From Anaerolineae bacterium (GTDB taxonomy: Bacteria > Chloroflexota > Anaerolineae > Aggregatilineales > Phototrophicaceae), in NCBI GenBank assembly GCA_019912965.1, contig JAIOHM010000094.1, positions 1 through 64,000 on the forward strand: a stretch of DNA of 64,000 nucleotides. Direction: 5' to 3'. The position numbers and the translations under genes are program-made. Positions within the stretch are counted from its first letter, which is position 1; every line of letters starts with the position of its first letter. Of this stretch, positions 63,166 to 64,000 are shown in pieces. The notes beneath the pieces are model-generated. The model saw only the letters and a program-made list of their open reading frames with translations, was not told the origin of the DNA and made no database searches.

Positions 63166-64000
63166 ATGATTGACCTCTCACCTGATGAATTCCGCCGTCT
63201 AGGTTACCGTGCTATCGACATTCTAGCCGACCAGATGGATACCATACGCGATTATCCAACGCGCCAACCGATGCCGGATGTGGTACGAGAACGTTTCATG
63301 AAACAGCCTTTACCAGAAAGCGGCTGTGATCCAACCGAATTAATCGAAAGTTTTGCCGACGAAATTCTGCCCTATCCAATGGGCAACGCCAGCCCGCGTT
63401 TCTTCGCCTGGGTGAATTCGCCACCCGCACCGCTGGCTGTGCTGGCAGAACTGCTGGCCGCTGGGCTAAATCCCAGCGTAGCTGGAGGCGATCATGCTGC
63501 TACTTACGTTGAACATGCCGTCTTGAACTGGCTCAAAACCATTATGGGTTATCCGCTAGATGCTGGCGGTGTGCTTGCCAGCGGTGGCAGCGCGGCTAAC
63601 CTAATTGCATTGGGCGTAATGCGCCACATCAAAACCGAAGGCAGCGTTCGGGCACAGGGCATCCAAACCAAATCCGCACCCATGGTGATATACACATCAA
63701 CGCAGGGACATGGCTGTATCCAAAAAGCGATAGAAGTACTCGGTTTCGGGCATGAATATCTACGCAAAATCCCGGTGGATGCCGATTACCAGATGGACAT
63801 GGATGCACTACGCACCCAAATCGCTGTCGACCGAGACTCAGGATTAATACCTGTTTGTGTAGCTGCCAGCGCAGGAACGGTCAACACAGGCGCGATTGAC
63901 CCGCTGGAGGCAATTGCAGATTTATGTGGTGCTGAAAATATGTGGTTTCATGTGGATGGTGCTTATGGCGGGGTGGGTATTCTGGCAGAGCCCGATTTAT
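63166..64000 (+). CDS. PLP-dependent amino acid decarboxylase, group II (cut by window edge)
   Basis: 278 residues before the window ends; GAGGAT precedes the ATG. NASPRFFAWVNSPPAPLAVL, GVLASGGSAANLIALGVMRH, TSTQGHGCIQKAIEVLGFG and FHVDGAYGG (Asp that pairs with the PLP ring) are the aromatic-L-amino-acid/tyrosine decarboxylase motifs. The PLP-binding Lys lies beyond the edge. Substrate could be an aromatic amino acid; this cannot be settled from the visible part. Confidence 0.9.
   Translation, partial: MIDLSPDEFRRLGYRAIDILADQMDTIRDYPTRQPMPDVVRERFMKQPLPESGCDPTELIESFADEILPYPMGNASPRFFAWVNSPPAPLAVLAELLAAGLNPSVAGGDHAATYVEHAVLNWLKTIMGYPLDAGGVLASGGSAANLIALGVMRHIKTEGSVRAQGIQTKSAPMVIYTSTQGHGCIQKAIEVLGFGHEYLRKIPVDADYQMDMDALRTQIAVDRDSGLIPVCVAASAGTVNTGAIDPLEAIADLCGAENMWFHVDGAYGGVGILAEPDL

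Overview
The window is about 64 kb of bacterial chromosome with mid-range GC and about 62 protein genes, one tRNA gene and no rRNA, phage, insertion sequence or CRISPR array. My best guess is a Chloroflexota bacterium, perhaps class Anaerolineae. This is inference from content: many sugar and oligosaccharide ABC uptake systems whose binding proteins have signal peptides ending in Ala-Gln without a lipobox Cys, FbpB-type double permeases, receiver-only response regulators, multi-pass GT39-type glycosyltransferases and small palindromic intergenic repeats. Two genes run off the ends: a hydantoinase/oxoprolinase-family gene on the left and a PLP-dependent decarboxylase on the right.

Region 1 (1102-14388) is the clearest catabolic locus. 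A LacI-family regulator is divergent from an eight-gene operon: a family 5 binding protein, two DppB/C-type permeases, two DppD/F-type ATPases, then cytoplasmic GH31 alpha-xylosidase, GH42 beta-galactosidase and GH29 alpha-L-fucosidase. Those three activities match the side chains of fucosylated xyloglucan, so I infer uptake and intracellular trimming of xyloglucan-type oligosaccharides. The divergent spacer has three TGTGA-N4-TCACA sites that resemble the E. coli lac operator, and the regulator's recognition helix keeps the LacI Tyr-Gln...Arg residues.

Region 2 (14532-24155) is mixed: acyltransferase, S41-type protease, small membrane proteins, flavodoxin, metallo-beta-lactamase-fold hydrolase, MFS transporter, DUF423 protein, an unfamiliar HExxH protein and a receiver-only regulator. 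Region 3 (24156-35588) carries an FbpABC-like ABC transporter, a PiT phosphate transporter with its PhoU-like partner, CoaX, a PRTase/GNAT pair, tRNA-Asn(GUU), a second receiver protein and a lipoprotein binding protein. Region 4 (35682-46237) has a GT39-like protein, an L-fucose isomerase-like protein with a FucU/RbsD-type mutarotase (a plausible outlet for fucose released by the GH29 enzyme), a frameshifted VOC gene, L-serine dehydratase, KDPG aldolase and an APH(3')-like kinase.

Region 5 (47883-62317) is a second sugar locus. A divergent centre (54148-54449) has a near-consensus promoter followed by a LacI-type operator. Rightward lie a sugar-binding protein and two permeases with no ATPase gene. 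Leftward lie a 2-hydroxyacid dehydrogenase, cupin-type glucose-6-phosphate isomerase, FGGY kinase, a phosphotriesterase-like hydrolase and a shikimate dehydrogenase-like protein. Beyond the transporter are 6-phospho-3-hexuloisomerase, 3-hexulose-6-phosphate synthase and ribokinase. This combination does not match a textbook pathway I can name. A small accessory block (51333-52595: DUF4926, DUF6883 and an AT-rich unknown gene) sits inside the leftward operon.

All calls come from reading the sequence. No database search was run, and family names are recognition from motifs.
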